64,000 nucleotides of DNA. It comes from Gemmatimonadota bacterium. GTDB lineage: Bacteria > Gemmatimonadota > Gemmatimonadetes > Longimicrobiales > Gaopeijiaceae. Position 1 is the stretch's first letter. Every line of letters starts with the position of its first letter. The DNA is taken from positions 54,206-118,205 of the forward strand of contig JACZXQ010000012.1 in assembly GCA_022571515.1 (NCBI GenBank), read 5' to 3'. The notes beneath the pieces were generated by a model, which was not told the DNA's origin, did no database searches, and saw only the letters and a program-made list of their open reading frames with translations. Made by a program: the position numbers and the translations under genes. This document shows, in pieces, positions 62,399 to 64,000 of the stretch.

Positions 62399-63631
62399 TC
62401 AAGAACCCGCTGATGGAACTCCTTCCTTTGCTGAGGGGGGAAAAGAAACGTAGGCGGGCAGCTTACGGCGCACCACCCGAACGGCATGAACGAACGACAC
62501 CGTGTCGGGGTCGATGTCGGCTTTCAGTGCGGCCTCGTGCATCAGACCTCGAACCGCGAAGTGGGCGAGCAGCAGGCCGTAGAGCTCCTGGCGAACGAGT
62601 TCGGGGGTCTTGCTGCGGAGCACGATGCTACGGCCCCTGAGGTGGGTCTTGAATTCGTCGAAGGCCGTTTCGATCTCCCAGCGTTCGTGGTACAGGGCCG
62701 CGAGTTCTTCGGCAGGCGCCTGGGTCGGGTCCACGATCCCCGTGATCAGGCGGTACAAGGGCTCGGCTCCTTCGACGCCCTCGAGACTGTACTCGATGAC
62801 GCGCACCACGATCCCCTGGCGGTCATGCCGCCGATCCTGGTCGGAGGGGTAGACCTTGCTCAGGTAAGAACCGTCGGGCAGTCGTTTGACGCAGGGCAGC
62901 CGGAGGTTCTTCTTGACCCGCCACAGCAGATCCGCTCCGGTCGCGCTGGCGTGCTTCCACAGCTGGTAACCGAAGAACCCTCGGTCCGCGATACACAGCA
63001 TCTCCGCCGTCAGGTTGCCGAGCACCTCTCGGGCCAAGGTGCACTCCGCGGTCTTGTAGCTCCCTTGCTGGGCACCGAACAACACATGCGTGCCGTTTTC
63101 CACCAGGGACACCAATCGGATCTGAGGGAAGCCGCTTCGCCCGCGACTGGCACCTGGCCGACCAAACGCCTCCTGGTTACCCTCGGTGTCGGCCGTGTGC
63201 AGCGTGGTGCCGTCGATGCTGACCAGCCTCCAGCTCCGGTACCACGCCCCCTTGGTTCCCGGGGTCGCGATCGGTACCACCACTTCGTCGTACAACTTCC
63301 TGAGGGGCTCGACACCGAGCCGGGTCCTGGCTTGCGAGATCGCCGACCTTCCGGTCGTCCGGACCCGCTTCACCGGCAACCCCAACCACTCCAACCCCTC
63401 CAGCAAGCACCGCAGCACCTCGCCGTACGACACCTCCATGTACAGTGCCAACGCGATCACGTAGTAGACCATCACGTGGGCAGGCAAATTCCGCTGCCGT
63501 TGGCTCGCGCGCCCCGTCTTCGCCAGGACGCTGTGCACCTTCTTGATCGGAATCCTCTCGCTCACGACCCCGAGGCTGATGAAGTCGGTAACCCGAGTTC
63601 CCTCGGGGAGCCCCGCCACCGTCCGCGCCAT
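62399..63631 (-). CDS. IS4 family transposase with a displaced C terminus
   Basis: This 410-residue transposase has an IS4-type N-terminal domain (ISLGVVSERIPIKKVHSVL), DDE residues in SIDGTTLHT and CIADRGFFGYQLWK, and the Y-2-R-3-E-6-K signature (YHERWEIETAFDEFK). The ATG at 63631 has AAGGAG upstream. Near its end the frame goes off family after FPP (about 62430-62440), at a run of six C. The expected ending QQRKEFHQRVLDEILEERVV continues in the +1 frame to 62248. Thus the element is either inactivated by a one-base insertion or depends on frameshifting. Confidence 0.9.
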   Translation of the reverse strand: MARTVAGLPEGTRVTDFISLGVVSERIPIKKVHSVLAKTGRASQRQRNLPAHVMVYYVIALALYMEVSYGEVLRCLLEGLEWLGLPVKRVRTTGRSAISQARTRLGVEPLRKLYDEVVVPIATPGTKGAWYRSWRLVSIDGTTLHTADTEGNQEAFGRPGASRGRSGFPQIRLVSLVENGTHVLFGAQQGSYKTAECTLAREVLGNLTAEMLCIADRGFFGYQLWKHASATGADLLWRVKKNLRLPCVKRLPDGSYLSKVYPSDQDRRHDRQGIVVRVIEYSLEGVEGAEPLYRLITGIVDPTQAPAEELAALYHERWEIETAFDEFKTHLRGRSIVLRSKTPELVRQELYGLLLAHFAVRGLMHEAALKADIDPDTVSFVHAVRVVRRKLPAYVSFPPSAKEGVPSAGS

Positions 63632-63686
63632 CGGATACACTCCTTGCCAGGGTTGCGTTACCCGACAAGAATATACCCCGAATCAC

Positions 63687-63706
63687 TCTAATTAAACAGT
63701 ATTGGG
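63687..63706 (-). repeat. Right terminal inverted repeat of the IS
   Basis: Twenty bases identical to the complement of 62237-62256. Confidence 0.95.
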
Positions 63707-63722
63707 TCTAGACGCTGGTTCG

Positions 63723-64000
63723 TCAGCGCTGTCCCATCCACATGTCCTCGAGCACGTTCACCGTCGTGGAGTACTCACGGCCGTCCACGGACAGCGTCAC
63801 GCGGTAGACGCCGGGCGACGCCGTCGGGCGTCCGCCGCCGCCGCCTCCCCGTCCACCGCGTCCGCCGCCGAACCCTCCCCGTCCACCTGCCGGCGTGTCC
63901 CGCTGGTCCCCTCGCAGATCCCACTGCACCCGGTTGAGGCCGGCCTCTCCTGGACCCTCCAGGCCACGGAAGACGTCACCCGAGCGGAGATCGGTAATGG
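63723..64000 (-). CDS. C-terminal end of a secreted protein of the BNR/sortilin-like glycosyl-hydrolase type (partial)
   Basis: The frame is open to the right edge and ends at 63723. It reads ITDLRSGDVFRGLEGPGEAG, NRVQWDLRGDQRDTP, a glycine/arginine-rich linker (GGRGGFGGGRGGRGGGGGG) and PGVYRVTLSVDGREYSTTVNVLED. This resembles the C terminus of VPS10/BNR-type secreted proteins common in such genomes. The start lies outside the window. It is convergent with the cupredoxin gene, from which it is separated only by the IS. Confidence 0.72.
   Translation of the reverse strand, partial: ITDLRSGDVFRGLEGPGEAGLNRVQWDLRGDQRDTPAGGRGGFGGGRGGRGGGGGGRPTASPGVYRVTLSVDGREYSTTVNVLEDMWMGQR

Larger units (their letters stand above)
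62236..63707. mobile_element. IS4-family insertion sequence (1.47 kb)
   Basis: It is bounded by perfect 20-bp inverted repeats CCCAATACTGTTTAATTAGA (62237-62256) and its inverse (63687-63706). CTAG lies just outside on both sides (62232-62235, 63708-63711), one base from the repeats, so a 4-bp duplication is likely. It contains one transposase gene on the minus strand. The length is normal for IS4-type elements. Confidence 0.9.

Noticed and set aside
62486..63691. Plus-strand open frame of about 400 codons opposite the transposase
   Set aside because: Antisense frame of a clear IS4 transposase.
1..64000. CRISPR arrays, tRNAs or rRNA genes
   Set aside because: No regularly spaced direct repeats and no recognisable tRNA or rRNA sequence were seen by eye. 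A tRNAscan/Infernal run would settle this.

Overview
This is a GC-rich, densely coded bacterial chromosome segment of about 65 genes, with no rRNA or tRNA that I could recognise. The mix of families points to a Gram-negative, diderm bacterium. It has an Mla-type lipid transport operon, TolB-like, DUF5916 and DUF1207 envelope proteins, a serine/threonine kinase carrying TPRs, secreted peptidases and a type IV minor-pilin operon. The best guess is an uncultured member of Gemmatimonadota or a relative. That is an inference from gene content only, because no phylogenetic marker was compared.

Layout. 277-777: yajQ. 817-7778 (minus): a tightly packed run of acyl-CoA synthetase, cutA, a 39-residue basic microprotein, a macro-domain protein, a membrane transglutaminase-like protein and an ABC-2 type exporter (ATPase and permease). 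7818-9687: an OsmC protein, a 168-bp MITE-like element, a TPR protein and a Trm112-like protein. 9704-11465: a pterin operon (PTPS-type synthase, folE, short-chain reductase). 11614-14701: divergent secreted peptidases (M19 and M14). 14702-15244: a gene-poor gap with a candidate small RNA. 15245-21000: a hypothetical gene, fumC, two SDRs, trxB and a ferredoxin/flavodoxin-NADP reductase. 21088-25449 (minus): the mlaE-mlaF-mlaD-nudix-AI-2E transporter operon. 25500-34449: a small hypothetical gene, rho, a VWA protein, a phosphoribosyltransferase, a DAK2-DegV fusion and an unusual MshEN/receiver-domain fusion. 34555-42438: DUF5916, DUF5996, Rieske-glutamate synthase, aldehyde dehydrogenase, a probable selenocysteine-containing OsmC and a histone-deacetylase family protein. 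42454-44851 (minus): thyX, DUF1207 and a TolB-like protein. 45397-48227: four minor pilins. 48357-62235: amino-acid permease, YidC-like insertase, beta-lactamase-family hydrolase, CBS protein, kinase, cold-shock protein, bPH protein, agmatinase family, membrane proteins, a lipase-like lipoprotein and a cupredoxin lipoprotein. 62236-63707: an IS4-type insertion sequence, followed by the 3' end of a further gene at the right edge.

The most interesting observation is at 40937-41401. Two short minus-strand frames together form one complete OsmC/Ohr-family protein interrupted by a single in-frame TGA. The TGA lies exactly where the family has its peroxidatic cysteine. It is followed 26 nt later by the loop of a small GC hairpin that fits a bacterial SECIS element. 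This is best read as a selenoprotein whose Cys-containing paralogue lies in the same window (7818-8231).

Other items worth a second look are the coupled microprotein, the MITE upstream of osmC, the possible biopterin-type operon, an SDR with His in place of the catalytic Tyr, the ATPase-less MshEN-receiver fusion, the Rieske-GltS fusion, a candidate small RNA at 14762-14950, and an IS element inserted precisely at a stop codon with 4-bp CTAG flanks.
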